A stretch of DNA of 64,000 bases from Nostoc sp. NIES-4103 (lineage in GTDB: Bacteria; Cyanobacteriota; Cyanobacteriia; Cyanobacteriales; Nostocaceae): positions 3,553,044 to 3,617,043 of the forward strand of contig NZ_AP018288.1 of NCBI RefSeq assembly GCF_002368335.1, written 5' to 3'. Below the pieces are notes generated by a model. It did no database searches and was not told the origin of the DNA. It was given only the letters and a program-made list of their open reading frames with translations. Below, piece by piece: positions 1 through 8,492 of the stretch (position 1 is its first letter; each line of letters begins with the position of its first letter). The translations under genes were made by a program, and so were the position numbers.

Positions 1-734
1 TCGATCAGATTGTTGAATGCAGTCGCTAAAATGCCTGTTTCATCGTTGGTGATCACAGGGGCTTGCAGTTCAAAGTTAGATTCTTGGGTGACTTGCTGCG
101 CCACCTCTGTCACAGATTGCAGTGGTTTAGCAATGCTGCTGGAAATTTGCCAGCCCAGGATTAATGCTAAAATCACACAACCTAAACTTGTGATACCAAT
201 CACTATCATTGTGGATCTAGCTTTGGCGATCGTCTCATCATAAAGCGATGACCACTCTAGAATGACTGCACCATCGATCTGATTTTGATTGTTTTTCAGC
301 GGAACGACAATAAGTTTAATCCCTTGGGGATAATCGTCGCTCTTTTCTAAAAAAGTTCTGGTTTTGCCATCCTGTATAGTTTGCTGTACTTCATTTCCCT
401 GGTCATGGTCAAAATTAGTGCCGACATTTTGAAGAACAGCATCCGCCAAAATTAGCTTCTGCCGATTAACCACCACAAGGTCGCGTTTTTGCAGACTATG
501 CAGCAAATTGGTGTAGTCTTGCAATTGGTCTGAATATTCAAGAGAAATAAATTTTTGATTGTAATAAGCATCGTGGGCGATGGAAATAGCAATTACTTGG
601 GAAACATGTTCAGCTTCGGCGATCGCTAGATCTTCTGCTATTTTTTGGCTTTGGGCGATCGCAACCGCACCAACAACGCTCGTTAATAGAGAAACACCAA
701 CAAAGCTTCCAACCAATTTGTGAGAAATTTTCAT
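1..734 (-). CDS. HAMP-domain membrane sensor (probable histidine kinase), 3' part outside window
   Basis: I translated this by eye from ATG at 734-732; it stays open to the window edge (244 codons seen). The protein starts MKISHKLVGSFVG with a first membrane segment at about residues 8-27. An extracytoplasmic region of about 140 residues follows, then a second membrane segment (about residues 178-200, IVIGITSLGCVILALILGW) and a HAMP linker (IAKPLQSVTDVA..., ending NDETGILATAFNNLI at the edge). This is the architecture of a periplasmic-sensing histidine kinase or chemoreceptor. The missing C-terminal part decides which. Short plus-strand reading frames here are shadows of this gene. Confidence 0.85.
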   Translation of the reverse strand, partial: MKISHKLVGSFVGVSLLTSVVGAVAIAQSQKIAEDLAIAEAEHVSQVIAISIAHDAYYNQKFISLEYSDQLQDYTNLLHSLQKRDLVVVNRQKLILADAVLQNVGTNFDHDQGNEVQQTIQDGKTRTFLEKSDDYPQGIKLIVVPLKNNQNQIDGAVILEWSSLYDETIAKARSTMIVIGITSLGCVILALILGWQISSSIAKPLQSVTEVAQQVTQESNFELQAPVITNDETGILATAFNNLI

Positions 735-1408
735 AGCGATCGTCTGTAAGAGGTTCAAGTCAAGCGATTTTTGTCAATGAGTTTAAATACTCAAAATATT
801 TTTAATAATTTTTTCATATTCAATTATTTGTTGTCTTAGTTACAGCTAAAACTTACGCAAATAAAACTTCCAAAATTAAATTACCCAATTCCTACCCAAT
901 TTTTAGCCTTCACGGTAATTTTAATCACAAATATAGTTACTGTATAAGCAGTTATACTCTATACAATACTGAAGTTAGAGATTTGAGGGTCAACCTTACA
1001 AAAGCTTGTTGAAAGTGATTCTTGTGATAAAGATTACGTAAGGATACAACCAGAAACTCTGTATCAATAACATATATGGCAAGTCTAGATAATACTGACA
1101 CTCAGCTTGCGCGCTATCTCTTATGTGTTGCCCTTCTGTGTACAAACCCAGGCAACATCAAAGGATACGCCATCAGGCTACCTTATTTTTATCGGTTTTT
1201 ATGGCTAAATTCAGAAGCTAGCTAAATTTCTGTAATTAAATATACAAGTACAACGTGTACAGATGTAGGCCCCTGAAAAAACTTTGTGTCTCAGTGGTAA
1301 AAAATCAAACCACAAAAGACACAAAGAGTTTTTATTCGTTCTCGTCTACACAGTTAATGAGGGCTACCTATACAAGGTTATAACTCTGCGTTACTTGCAT
1401 TGAAAAAA
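735..1408. other. Intergenic region, no gene seen
   Basis: This 674-base gap lies between the start of the HAMP sensor gene and the stop of cphA2. It is AT-rich and holds no convincing reading frame. It contains one copy of the dispersed ctttgtgtc palindrome (about 1281-1342, listed separately), which could act as a transcription barrier downstream of cphA2. Confidence 0.6.
1281..1342. repeat. Dispersed palindromic repeat (ctttgtgtc family), copy 1
   Basis: The arms ctttgtgtctcagtggt and accacaaaagacacaaag (with an extra c) form a hairpin around an A-rich loop, followed by agtttttattcgttc. The reverse complement of this stretch matches the element at 7320-7400 closely, including the flanking gaacgaataaaaa. 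It is therefore a repeat family and not a chance hairpin. Confidence 0.75.
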
Positions 1409-3319
1409 TTACGAAATTGTGCCGATTTCTTTCAAATAAACCCGTGTAAATGGTTCATCTTCTCCCAAACTATAGTCTTCTATTAATCCTTTGCGACGGA
1501 TGGAAACGTCGTTTTCTTTCCTAATTACCACAGTAGAACCATCAAGGACATCCCGCACCAGCATCATTTCTGTTTCGGTAGGGTTATCCAAAACTACCAT
1601 ATTACTTCCCTGATAAAACATACCTTCTGTTTCCAGGATTTCATCATGGTACTCAGCAATTAGTAAATCCAATTTGGGATTACGTAGCAAAGTTTGAATG
1701 TTAGTGTTGTATTCAGGGCGTAATACTTTTTTTGACCGATTCACAAAAACGGCATCACGACAAATTGCACCTACTGTCCATTCGGGATGCTGTAAGAGAA
1801 TATGGTCAATGGTTTCTTGCAATTCTGGAACTGAAATTTTATTAAAGGTAATAATCGGTATCCTAGCATCTAGACTCGACTGAAAAAAGGTTTCTAGGAT
1901 ATGGGAAGGCACATCAACGCTTTCACCAACACAAGGGTTAAGATGCATCAAAATTCCTGGTGCAGCATTGATTTCTAAAATGGCAAAGTTGCTGCTTTTC
2001 CAAGATTCTGATAAATCTTCGGCAATGACATCAATGCCAAGACAAGTTAGTTGGAAATGCTGGGCAACGTCTTGTGCCAAGATAATATTATCATCGTGAA
2101 CTGTGTGGGTGGCATTGATGCTGATACCACCAGCTGAAAGATTGGCAACTTTACGCAGATAAACAGTACGCCCCTTTTCAATCACGCTGTCCAATGACAA
2201 ACGCTGTTCATCTAGGTACAATTCCATCGCTTCATCAACCTGAATCTTACTCATGGGGGAGGTTGGTGAGTCTAGACGTTCAGGTTTTCGATTTTCTTTA
2301 CGAATTAACTCTGCAATTGTTAAGTAGCCATCGCCAACAACTGATGCAGGACGACGTTCCGTGGCGGCGACGAATCTGCCATTAACACACAACAAGCGAA
2401 AATCTTTTCCTTTTATACTTTTCTCAACAATTATCCGCGTAGGCTGGTCTTCAGGAATCGCTGCAAATGCCCTTTGATAAGCAGATTCCAGTTCTCTGGA
2501 GTCTTGCACATCAGCGGTGACACCAATTCCTTTATGACCTACCACAGGTTTAACTGCGACTGGATAGCCAATTTCTCTGGCTACTGCTAAAGCTTCATGT
2601 TCGGAAATGACAATTTCACCCTTGGGTACTGGGAAACCCAAAGTGTTGAGAAATGCTTTACAGTCATCCTTGCGGGTTGTGAAATCCGAATCTAGATGGC
2701 TATCACAATTAAATGTTGTGGCTACACCGCGAATCTGTTTTCTTCCCAGCCCATATTGCATTAATCCTTCTTCCCACAAATAAAAGCAGGGAATACCTTT
2801 TTCGTAGGCTGTCCGCAATAGCGCGTATACTGTAGGGCCACCATACACAGATTGCCGGAATCTGTTTTGTAACTTCACCAGTTGTTCATCAAACTCGAAG
2901 TCTTGGTCTTGAGTAATGGCTTCAAACCAATCCCAAACAAAATAAACCACCTCTCTGATTGTGCGTTCATGTAGTGACTGAACACTAATCCGTGCATGTC
3001 TTGTATCTAATTTTACAGCCCAACGATTCAGGTGCAAACCCATATCCAGCTTTCCCACTTCTGTTAAAACTTGAGCAAACAGATGGGCATAGGATTCATA
3101 GGTTTGTTCGCTCAGGTGAGGATAGCGATCGCTAATAGTTGAAATATAATCCTCAATAGGCAGAGGCTCTCTATACTCAATTACCGCAAAATCAAATACT
3201 AGCGCCCCAGTTTCCAAATATGGGTTAGGCCCAGCGTAATGCTTGAAGTTGAAAATATCGAATACATCGTTTCTTCTAGCATTAATACGGACTAAATTAG
3301 CGCTTCTTTCTTGAACCAT
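1409..3319 (-). CDS. cphA2: Cyanophycin synthetase 2 (beta-Asp-Arg polymerase type), CphA2
   Basis: 636 residues. The N-terminal domain (about 1-160) resembles the cyanophycin synthetase N domain, and an ATP-grasp domain follows (about 220-490: VAVKPVVGHKGIGV at 254-267, RKVANLSAGG, LEINAAPG). The C-terminal 140 residues are a degenerate Mur-ligase-like remnant without the GTNGKTTT-type P-loop. Full CphA1 is about 870-900 residues with an active Mur-ligase half. Length and the missing P-loop fit CphA2, which is known in N2-fixing cyanobacteria to polymerise beta-aspartyl-arginine dipeptides into cyanophycin. The start is ATG at 3319. A cyanophycinase gene lies divergently nearby, which supports the pathway. 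The CphA2 subtype call rests on length and motif loss. Confidence 0.88.
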   Translation of the reverse strand: MVQERSANLVRINARRNDVFDIFNFKHYAGPNPYLETGALVFDFAVIEYREPLPIEDYISTISDRYPHLSEQTYESYAHLFAQVLTEVGKLDMGLHLNRWAVKLDTRHARISVQSLHERTIREVVYFVWDWFEAITQDQDFEFDEQLVKLQNRFRQSVYGGPTVYALLRTAYEKGIPCFYLWEEGLMQYGLGRKQIRGVATTFNCDSHLDSDFTTRKDDCKAFLNTLGFPVPKGEIVISEHEALAVAREIGYPVAVKPVVGHKGIGVTADVQDSRELESAYQRAFAAIPEDQPTRIIVEKSIKGKDFRLLCVNGRFVAATERRPASVVGDGYLTIAELIRKENRKPERLDSPTSPMSKIQVDEAMELYLDEQRLSLDSVIEKGRTVYLRKVANLSAGGISINATHTVHDDNIILAQDVAQHFQLTCLGIDVIAEDLSESWKSSNFAILEINAAPGILMHLNPCVGESVDVPSHILETFFQSSLDARIPIITFNKISVPELQETIDHILLQHPEWTVGAICRDAVFVNRSKKVLRPEYNTNIQTLLRNPKLDLLIAEYHDEILETEGMFYQGSNMVVLDNPTETEMMLVRDVLDGSTVVIRKENDVSIRRKGLIEDYSLGEDEPFTRVYLKEIGTIS

Positions 3320-3635
3320 TGATGATAAACCTTCTGCTAAACACCCCGAAATTAGGACTCTAAGTTATGGTTACTTAGACTTCTAGATTGTAGATTAGCT
3401 CACATGATTTGAAAGGGAGAGATTGGTTTGACATAAATATGGTCTACCCTAGATTAAACCTAATTATTAAGCATTTTCACCTATCTGAAGGCATAATTTA
3501 TCCTCATTAGTCAGTAATAAATCAAGTTTCCTCTTTACAGAGAGATTCACTATAAAATATATAACCTTTGAAAGGTGTAATTTAATTTTACAAAACATAT
3601 ATTTAGATGATGGAGATTTGAGGAAACAGCAAACA
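3320..3635. other. Divergent promoter region between cphA2 and small gene
   Basis: 316 bases, AT-rich, holding the upstream regions of cphA2 (minus) and the small plus-strand gene at 3636. A gtagattagctcac stretch near 3390 resembles one end of an NtcA box (GTA-N8-TAC) but ends in CAC, so no operator is claimed. Confidence 0.4.
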
Positions 3636-3839
3636 ATGAATAGCACACAAGCTTCTCTCAGAGATGAAGTTAGACAGCTTGCTGAAGAAGCTTTTCGCTG
3701 CAAGCTGATTTCTGGACATGGAGATGGCCCAGATATCAAAGAATATCAGATTGTATACCAAGGTAAACCTAGGCATATTCCACTTGATCAAGCACGTCTT
3801 TTTTTAAAAAACTTGCTCTACAGGAGCGGGAATTTTTAG
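3636..3839 (+). CDS. Small conserved-looking protein, unknown function
   Basis: 67 residues from ATG 3636 (an in-frame TTG at 3618 is less likely; gaggaaac just upstream of the ATG is a fair ribosome site). The sequence begins MNSTQASLRDEVRQLAEEA and ends near LKNLLYRSGNF; it is soluble, with a helical N-terminus and a central GHGDGPDIKEY segment. There is no membrane segment and no motif I recognise. It lies between divergent cphA2 and cphB and points the same way as cphB, 342 bases upstream of it. A role in cyanophycin metabolism would be only a guess from position. Confidence 0.6.
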   Translation: MNSTQASLRDEVRQLAEEAFRCKLISGHGDGPDIKEYQIVYQGKPRHIPLDQARLFLKNLLYRSGNF

Positions 3840-4181
3840 CAATTGCCCATAAAAGTTAGAATTTTTGGAGATGGAACTACAGATAGCTAAATTTGAGTTA
3901 GTTTGAAGTAATTCATCTCAAATTTTTACCTCCCAAGTACTAGTAGTACTTGAAAAAAACATAACGAAACCGAATTAACACTCTACCCTCAAAAAAATCA
4001 AGCCTCTAGAATATATTTCTAGAGGCTGTTGTCAGTCATCAGTAATCAGCCATTAGTCAGTAAATTAATATATTTCTTCACCTAAATTTATCCGTGTAAT
4101 CTACCAAAAGGACGTTTTTAGAGCTGGAATTGTCATGCTTTATTGATATTACAACAAATTAACTTTTATTCAGGAGGCATC
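3840..4181. other. Intergenic region upstream of cphB with stem-loop
   Basis: 342 bases. A perfect 11-bp inverted repeat (agcctctagaa at 4001-4011, ttctagaggct at 4017-4027) is preceded by an A-run. In minus-strand reading that is a stem followed by T residues, so it could terminate antisense transcription or separate the small gene from cphB. No gene is seen. Confidence 0.5.
4172..4177 (+). promoter_or_regulatory. Strong ribosome binding site of cphB
   Basis: AGGAGG lies 4 bases before the ATG at 4182. It decides this start over the upstream in-frame start codon at 4143. Confidence 0.75.
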
Positions 4182-5036
4182 ATGGCAGAAGGTCAAACCA
4201 AAAGACAATTAGTAATTATTGGTGGAGCTGAAGATAAAGACGGGGATTCTCAAATTCTGCGCGAGTTTGTTCGTCGTGCTGGAGGTACGAAAGCGAATAT
4301 TGTGATTATGACAGCGGCGACAGAATTACCAAGAGAGGTAGGAGAGAATTATATTAGAGTATTTGAGCGCTTAGGAGCCGAAAAAGTTCGCATAGTTGAT
4401 ACAGAAAGCCGTGAAGATGCATCTTCATCCACAGCTTTAGAAGCGATCGCTAAAGCTACAGGCGTTTTCTTCACCGGAGGGAATCAAGCCCGCATCACCG
4501 ACATCCTCAAAGGCACCGAAATTGACACAGCTATTCACCAACGTTTTGCTGAAGGTGCAGTCATTGCAGGTACCAGTGCCGGAGCCGCCGTCATGCCAGA
4601 TAAAATGATTGTAGAAGGCGATTCCGAAACCAATCCTCGGATGGAAATTGTCGAAATGGGCCTGGGAATGGGCTTTTTACCTGGGGTAGTGATTGATCAG
4701 CATTTTTCCCAACGTGGTCGCCTAGGACGCTTAATTTCTGCCTTAATCCTCGAACCTGCGGTATTAGGATTCGGCATTGATGAAAATACTGCTATGGTAG
4801 TTACCGATGACCAAATTGAAATCATTGGTGCAGGCTGTGTCACCGTTGTCGATGAATCAGAAGCGGACTATAACAATAGTAAAGAAATATTGAAAGATGA
4901 GCCACTGGCCATTTTTGGAGCAAAATTACACATTCTGCCACATGGCTACAAATTTGACCTCAAAACCCGCCAACCTATTCTCACAAATGGTTCTGTAGTT
5001 AACGAATCTGTACCAGTTGCTTCCACAATCAACTAA
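4182..5036 (+). CDS. cphB: Cyanophycinase
   Basis: 284 residues from ATG 4182. This is a serine-type exopeptidase of the S51 family that cleaves cyanophycin to beta-Asp-Arg dipeptides in the cytoplasm. Visible family marks are VIIGGAEDKDG near the N-terminus, FFTGGNQARI at 97-106, the nucleophile motif GTSAGAAVM with Ser132, and DQHFSQRGRLGRL downstream. The length matches bacterial cyanophycinases. It is divergent from cphA2, with the small gene 3636-3839 between. Dipeptides released by cyanophycinase are the proposed CphA2 substrate, so pairing the two genes makes biochemical sense. The C-terminus is followed by a heptanucleotide repeat tract. Confidence 0.96.
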   Translation: MAEGQTKRQLVIIGGAEDKDGDSQILREFVRRAGGTKANIVIMTAATELPREVGENYIRVFERLGAEKVRIVDTESREDASSSTALEAIAKATGVFFTGGNQARITDILKGTEIDTAIHQRFAEGAVIAGTSAGAAVMPDKMIVEGDSETNPRMEIVEMGLGMGFLPGVVIDQHFSQRGRLGRLISALILEPAVLGFGIDENTAMVVTDDQIEIIGAGCVTVVDESEADYNNSKEILKDEPLAIFGAKLHILPHGYKFDLKTRQPILTNGSVVNESVPVASTIN

Positions 5037-5067
5037 TTCGTAATTCGTAATTCGTAATTCGTAATTA
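5034..5067. repeat. Heptanucleotide tandem repeat (attcgta)
   Basis: About four and a half copies of a 7-base unit directly after the cphB stop codon. This is a short tandemly repeated repetitive sequence typical of heterocystous cyanobacteria. Confidence 0.8.
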
Positions 5068-5627
5068 GGAAAGACAGATATTATCTGAGTTTCTAGAAAA
5101 AGAATTGCTCTAACTTTTAGCAGAGACATTTAACTTGAGTAGGAAATTAATATTTGTCGCTAGTGATATTTATCTCTCAAATATCACTCAAGTACCAAAC
5201 ATTAAAGTGATCTAGTCCCCCTTCTCAAAAAGAAAGGGGGATTATTTATTATTACTTGAGCCAGAAGTTTTCCCTACGCTAATCTGAAAAAATAACTCTA
5301 TTGATACCAATGCACTTAATAAGTATACTTTCTTCCTGGGCATGCCTAGGTACTTCCAACAAATAAAATATCCAATCTTGTGGGGTGGGCGTCTCGCCCG
5401 CCCATAGCCAAGGGTGGACAAGATGTCCACCCCACAAGAAGTAATTGAGTATTTTTTGATTTGGAAGTCCCCTATTGTGTGGCTGTCGGCGAAGCTAGGG
5501 AACCCTTGCAATGCAGTGTATCCCCAGCGCGCTGGCTCGTTCTTGGCGGTTAGTTTAATAAAAATTCAGTGCAACTTCATAGAGAATCAGTATCACTAGA
5601 AAGTTATTAATTACATAAAGGTAGAAA
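5068..5627. other. Intergenic region with palindromic repeats
   Basis: 560 bases without a convincing gene. There is a short hairpin at about 5216-5243 (tccccctt...aaggggga). A larger imperfect palindrome at 5378-5437 has outer arms tgtggggtgg and ccaccccaca and inner GGGCG/CGCCC pairing. Reading frames across it are low-complexity shadows of the palindrome. Confidence 0.6.
5378..5437. repeat. Imperfect palindrome / REP-like hairpin
   Basis: The outer arms tgtggggtgg (5378-5387) and ccaccccaca (5428-5437) enclose a second GC-rich hairpin. Such hairpins are common dispersed elements in Nostoc-type genomes, and it may also terminate transcription. Arm boundaries are approximate. Confidence 0.6.
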
Positions 5628-7298
5628 ATGGCTGTCTCAATTGAATTTAAATTATTTGCTCCTCGGAATCAACAATCTAGTTTGATAGGATCTTTTTCCG
5701 ACTGGCAACCAATCCCAATGCAAAAAGGTGAAGACGGTTATTTTCGGACTAAAGTTAAATTAGAAGACGGTATTTATCAATATAAATTTCGTATTCAAAC
5801 CAAAAACCTAAATTTTGCACCTGATGAATGGATAGATGTCATCGACCCATATGCAACAGATGTGAATGAAAAGGGAAAACACGGTATAGTGCGAATTAAA
5901 GATGGTGAAAAAATTGTTGATACTTATGTTTGGCAGCATGACGACAAGCCTTTACCGAATAATCATGAATTAGTCATATATGAATTGCATGTTGCAGATT
6001 TTACTGCTAATGCAGAAGATCCAGACAAAAAAGGTACATATATAGGAGTAATTGAAAAGTTAGATTATCTTTGCGAATTAGGGATTAATGCCATTGAATT
6101 AATGCCAGTCAATGAATATCCTGGCAATTATAACTGGGGCTATAAAGTGCGGCATTTCTTTGCTACAGAATCTAGTTATGGTTCCACAGAAGATTTAAAA
6201 CGCTTAATTGACGAGTGTCATAGTAGAGGCATTCGGGTTTTGATGGATGGAATTTACAACCACACAGATGAAGAATGTCCATTAATGCTGATTGACCGGA
6301 ATTACTGGTACTACGAACACATGCATTATCCTGAAGACCCAGATAACTACTGGGGGCCAGAGTTTAATTACAACAATTACGATGAAAAGTTAGATATTAA
6401 GCCTGCATGGAAATATGTTGGCGACGTGGTGAAGTTTTGGATTCAAGAATATCACGTTGATGGAATTCGCTTTGATGCCGTGCGTCAATTGGCTAACTTT
6501 GAATTTCTAGACTGGCTGGCTAAGCAAGCGCAAAAACATGCTAGTAACAAACCCTTTTACACCATTGCCGAACATATTCCCGATACAAACACTGTAGTCA
6601 AACCAGAAGGGCCATTAGATGGTTGTTGGCATGAAAGTTTTCGTTACTTTGTGATTCCCCATATTACTGGAGAGCAATTTGAATTAGAAAGACTAAAGGA
6701 AATTTTAGACCCCAGAAAACAAGGATATGCCACTGCTATCAATACAATCAATTATTTAGCAACTCACGATCGCCAGCGTGTATTGCGAGAACTAGGCGAA
6801 TGCGGTATTTCTGACAAAGATGCATTCAGTCGAGCTAAACTAGCAGTCGTTCTGCTGATGACAGCGATGGGTATCCCAATGCTGTGGATGGGTGAAGAGT
6901 TTGGTGAAGATCAAGCCAAAAGTGAAGACGTAACTAAGCCAAAGCCAATTTCTTGGTCTTTGTTGGCAAACCCTGAAAATCGTGATTTATTTGAGTATTA
7001 TCAAAAACTCATTGCCTTACGGCAGCAAACTCCAGCCCTACAAAGTGGCAATATAGAATTTATCCACGAAAACGCAGACGCTAAAGTCCTAGCATTCCAT
7101 CGGTGTTATGAATGGGGTTCGAGTGTCGTCGTTGTAGCACATTTTTCTGACCAAAATCTTGATCAATATCAGATTCCTGACTTTCCAAAAGCCGAGCATT
7201 GGCGAGATTGGTTCACAAACAGTAAAATAGAAGTAGGCAACAATAGTATAATTACTGGTTTACCAGCCCATACAGCGAAAATATTTGTTTCTCAGTAG
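5628..7298 (+). CDS. GH13 alpha-amylase-family glycosidase with N-terminal glycogen-binding-like domain
   Basis: 556 residues. Residues 1-95 resemble the E-set/CBM48-like domain of branching enzymes and trehalohydrolases (FKLFAPRNQQSSLIGSFSDW). The GH13 barrel follows with region I DGIYNH (207-212), nucleophile Asp283 in DGIRFDAVRQ, acid/base Glu315 in YTIAEH and transition-state Asp381 in ATHDRQR. All three catalytic acids are present, so it should be active on alpha-glucans. The E-set plus barrel layout is closest to malto-oligosyltrehalose trehalohydrolase or 1,4-alpha-glucan branching enzyme, but no treY partner is next to it. Substrate is therefore left open. ATG 5628 follows a weak AAAGG ribosome site. 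Confidence 0.9.
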   Translation: MAVSIEFKLFAPRNQQSSLIGSFSDWQPIPMQKGEDGYFRTKVKLEDGIYQYKFRIQTKNLNFAPDEWIDVIDPYATDVNEKGKHGIVRIKDGEKIVDTYVWQHDDKPLPNNHELVIYELHVADFTANAEDPDKKGTYIGVIEKLDYLCELGINAIELMPVNEYPGNYNWGYKVRHFFATESSYGSTEDLKRLIDECHSRGIRVLMDGIYNHTDEECPLMLIDRNYWYYEHMHYPEDPDNYWGPEFNYNNYDEKLDIKPAWKYVGDVVKFWIQEYHVDGIRFDAVRQLANFEFLDWLAKQAQKHASNKPFYTIAEHIPDTNTVVKPEGPLDGCWHESFRYFVIPHITGEQFELERLKEILDPRKQGYATAINTINYLATHDRQRVLRELGECGISDKDAFSRAKLAVVLLMTAMGIPMLWMGEEFGEDQAKSEDVTKPKPISWSLLANPENRDLFEYYQKLIALRQQTPALQSGNIEFIHENADAKVLAFHRCYEWGSSVVVVAHFSDQNLDQYQIPDFPKAEHWRDWFTNSKIEVGNNSIITGLPAHTAKIFVSQ

Positions 7299-7319
7299 CC
7301 GTCATCAACTACGCATACT

Positions 7320-7405
7320 AGAACGAATAAAAACTCTTTGTGTCTTGGTGTCTTTGTGGTTTTAGATTTTTTACCACAAAGGCACAAAGGCACAAAGTAT
7401 TTTCA
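7320..7405. repeat. Dispersed palindromic repeat (ctttgtgtc family), copy 2
   Basis: The element begins gaacgaataaaaactctttgt, forms a hairpin between ctttgtgtcttggtgtctttgtgg and ccacaaaggcacaaaggcacaaag, and lies just after the GH13 gene. It is the reverse orientation of the copy near 1281-1342. A heptamer tract (CCCCAGT, 7461-7495) follows. Confidence 0.75.
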
Positions 7406-7460
7406 AGCCAGTAACTATTACAGTCCCCATTGCCCCTTATCCCCAGAGGGGTCCCGAGTT

Positions 7461-7495
7461 CCCCAGTCCCCAGTCCCCAGTCCCCAGTCCCCAGT
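7461..7495. repeat. Heptanucleotide tandem repeat (ccccagt)
   Basis: Five consecutive copies of a 7-base unit in the gap before rpsO. Confidence 0.85.
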
Positions 7496-7586
7496 TCAAA
7501 TATATTAATCCCACATACAGCTTGATGGCTGTGATATTATGAGAGACTGCTGCATACATTTAGAATAAGTACAAATTGTATTAATC

Positions 7587-7856
7587 ATGGCTCTCACGCA
7601 ACAGCGCAAACAAGAAATAATTTCCAGCTACCAGGTTCATGAAACTGATACTGGTTCTGCCGATGTCCAAATCGCTATGTTAACTGAGCGGATTAACCGT
7701 CTCAGCTTACACCTGCAAGCCAACAAAAAAGATCATTCTTCTCGGCGAGGATTGTTAAAGCTGATTGGTCAGCGTAAACGTCTTCTAGCTTACATCCAGA
7801 ATGACAGCCGGGAGAAATATCAAGCTTTGATTGCTCGTCTTGGTATTCGGGGATAG
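7587..7856 (+). CDS. rpsO: 30S ribosomal protein S15
   Basis: 89 residues, the normal S15 length. Family sequence is clear: YQVHETDTGSADVQIAMLTERI, then LSLHLQANKKDHSSRRGLLKLIGQRKRLL. S15 binds 16S rRNA helices 20-22 early in small-subunit assembly. The PAM68 gene begins 12 bases after the stop codon, so the two are probably one transcript. Confidence 0.98.
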   Translation: MALTQQRKQEIISSYQVHETDTGSADVQIAMLTERINRLSLHLQANKKDHSSRRGLLKLIGQRKRLLAYIQNDSREKYQALIARLGIRG

Positions 7857-7868
7857 GAATGATCGCTT

Positions 7869-8381
7869 ATGTCTGCTGAAGAATCTGAGCGCCAAAGCGA
7901 AACTCCTGTTTCCGATTCTCGCTTGCCTTTTGAACCTAAAAAAAAGCGCCAAAAACAAAAACCTGTAAAAGCTAGTAGTACTCCACCAGCACAGGCAAAA
8001 GAAAAAGCAAAAGAGCCTGAAAAAAAGGCAATCAAGCAGCCACCCTTCAGTAAAGAAGAGATGGCAATTCCCCAAGTTGTCAGCCAGCGGATGATTCGGC
8101 GCGTGGCTGCATTCTGTGGTATACCGACAGCTTTGGGTATTATCACCTTAGTAGTTAGTTATCTGCTTGCCATCTACTCCGACATTAAACTGCCTCCCAT
8201 CGCTGTGTTACTGGTAAATATGGGATTTTTTGGTTTAGGAGTGTTGGGAATCACTTATGGTGTTCTCTCTGCCTCTTGGGATGAAGAAACACCCGGAAGC
8301 CTACTAGGCTTGGGTGAATTCGGTACCAATTGGGGACGAATGGTAGCAGTTTGGCGCGAAACTAGGCAGAAGAAGACATGA
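7869..8381 (+). CDS. PAM68 family photosystem II assembly protein
   Basis: 170 residues. The N-terminal 65 residues are charged and lysine-rich (PKKKRQKQK). The PAM68/DUF3464 core follows with two membrane segments (about 84-104 and 113-135) and the conserved tail SASWDEETPGSLLGLGEFGTNWGRM. PAM68 proteins act in the thylakoid membrane in early photosystem II assembly, at the reaction-centre to CP47 step. The gene follows rpsO by 12 bases and ends before a 12-bp stem-loop at 8431-8460. Confidence 0.93.
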   Translation: MSAEESERQSETPVSDSRLPFEPKKKRQKQKPVKASSTPPAQAKEKAKEPEKKAIKQPPFSKEEMAIPQVVSQRMIRRVAAFCGIPTALGIITLVVSYLLAIYSDIKLPPIAVLLVNMGFFGLGVLGITYGVLSASWDEETPGSLLGLGEFGTNWGRMVAVWRETRQKKT

Positions 8382-8430
8382 CGCTCAGCGCTCAGGTATT
8401 CAGATAACTGCGATGTTTGTTAGATTTTAG

Positions 8431-8460
8431 AATGTTGAAGTTATACAAAACTTCAACATT
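8431..8460. terminator. Stem-loop after rpsO-PAM68
   Basis: Perfect 12-bp arms (8431-8442 and 8449-8460) with a 6-base loop. No T-run follows, so termination is inferred from position and stem strength only. Confidence 0.5.
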
Positions 8461-8492
8461 ACTAACTAAAAATTTATGATACTTCTATAACT

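Noticed and set aside
3386..3402. Possible NtcA box upstream of cphA2
   Set aside because: It reads GTA-N8-CAC and not GTA-N8-TAC; one half-site is too weak to claim.
4143..4181. Longer cyanophycinase start
   Set aside because: AGGAGG sits right before ATG 4182 and the protein there matches the usual N-terminus, placing the catalytic Ser at 132.
5242..5599. Two overlapping frames (89 and 61 codons) on opposite strands
   Set aside because: They span a palindromic repeat and lack protein character.
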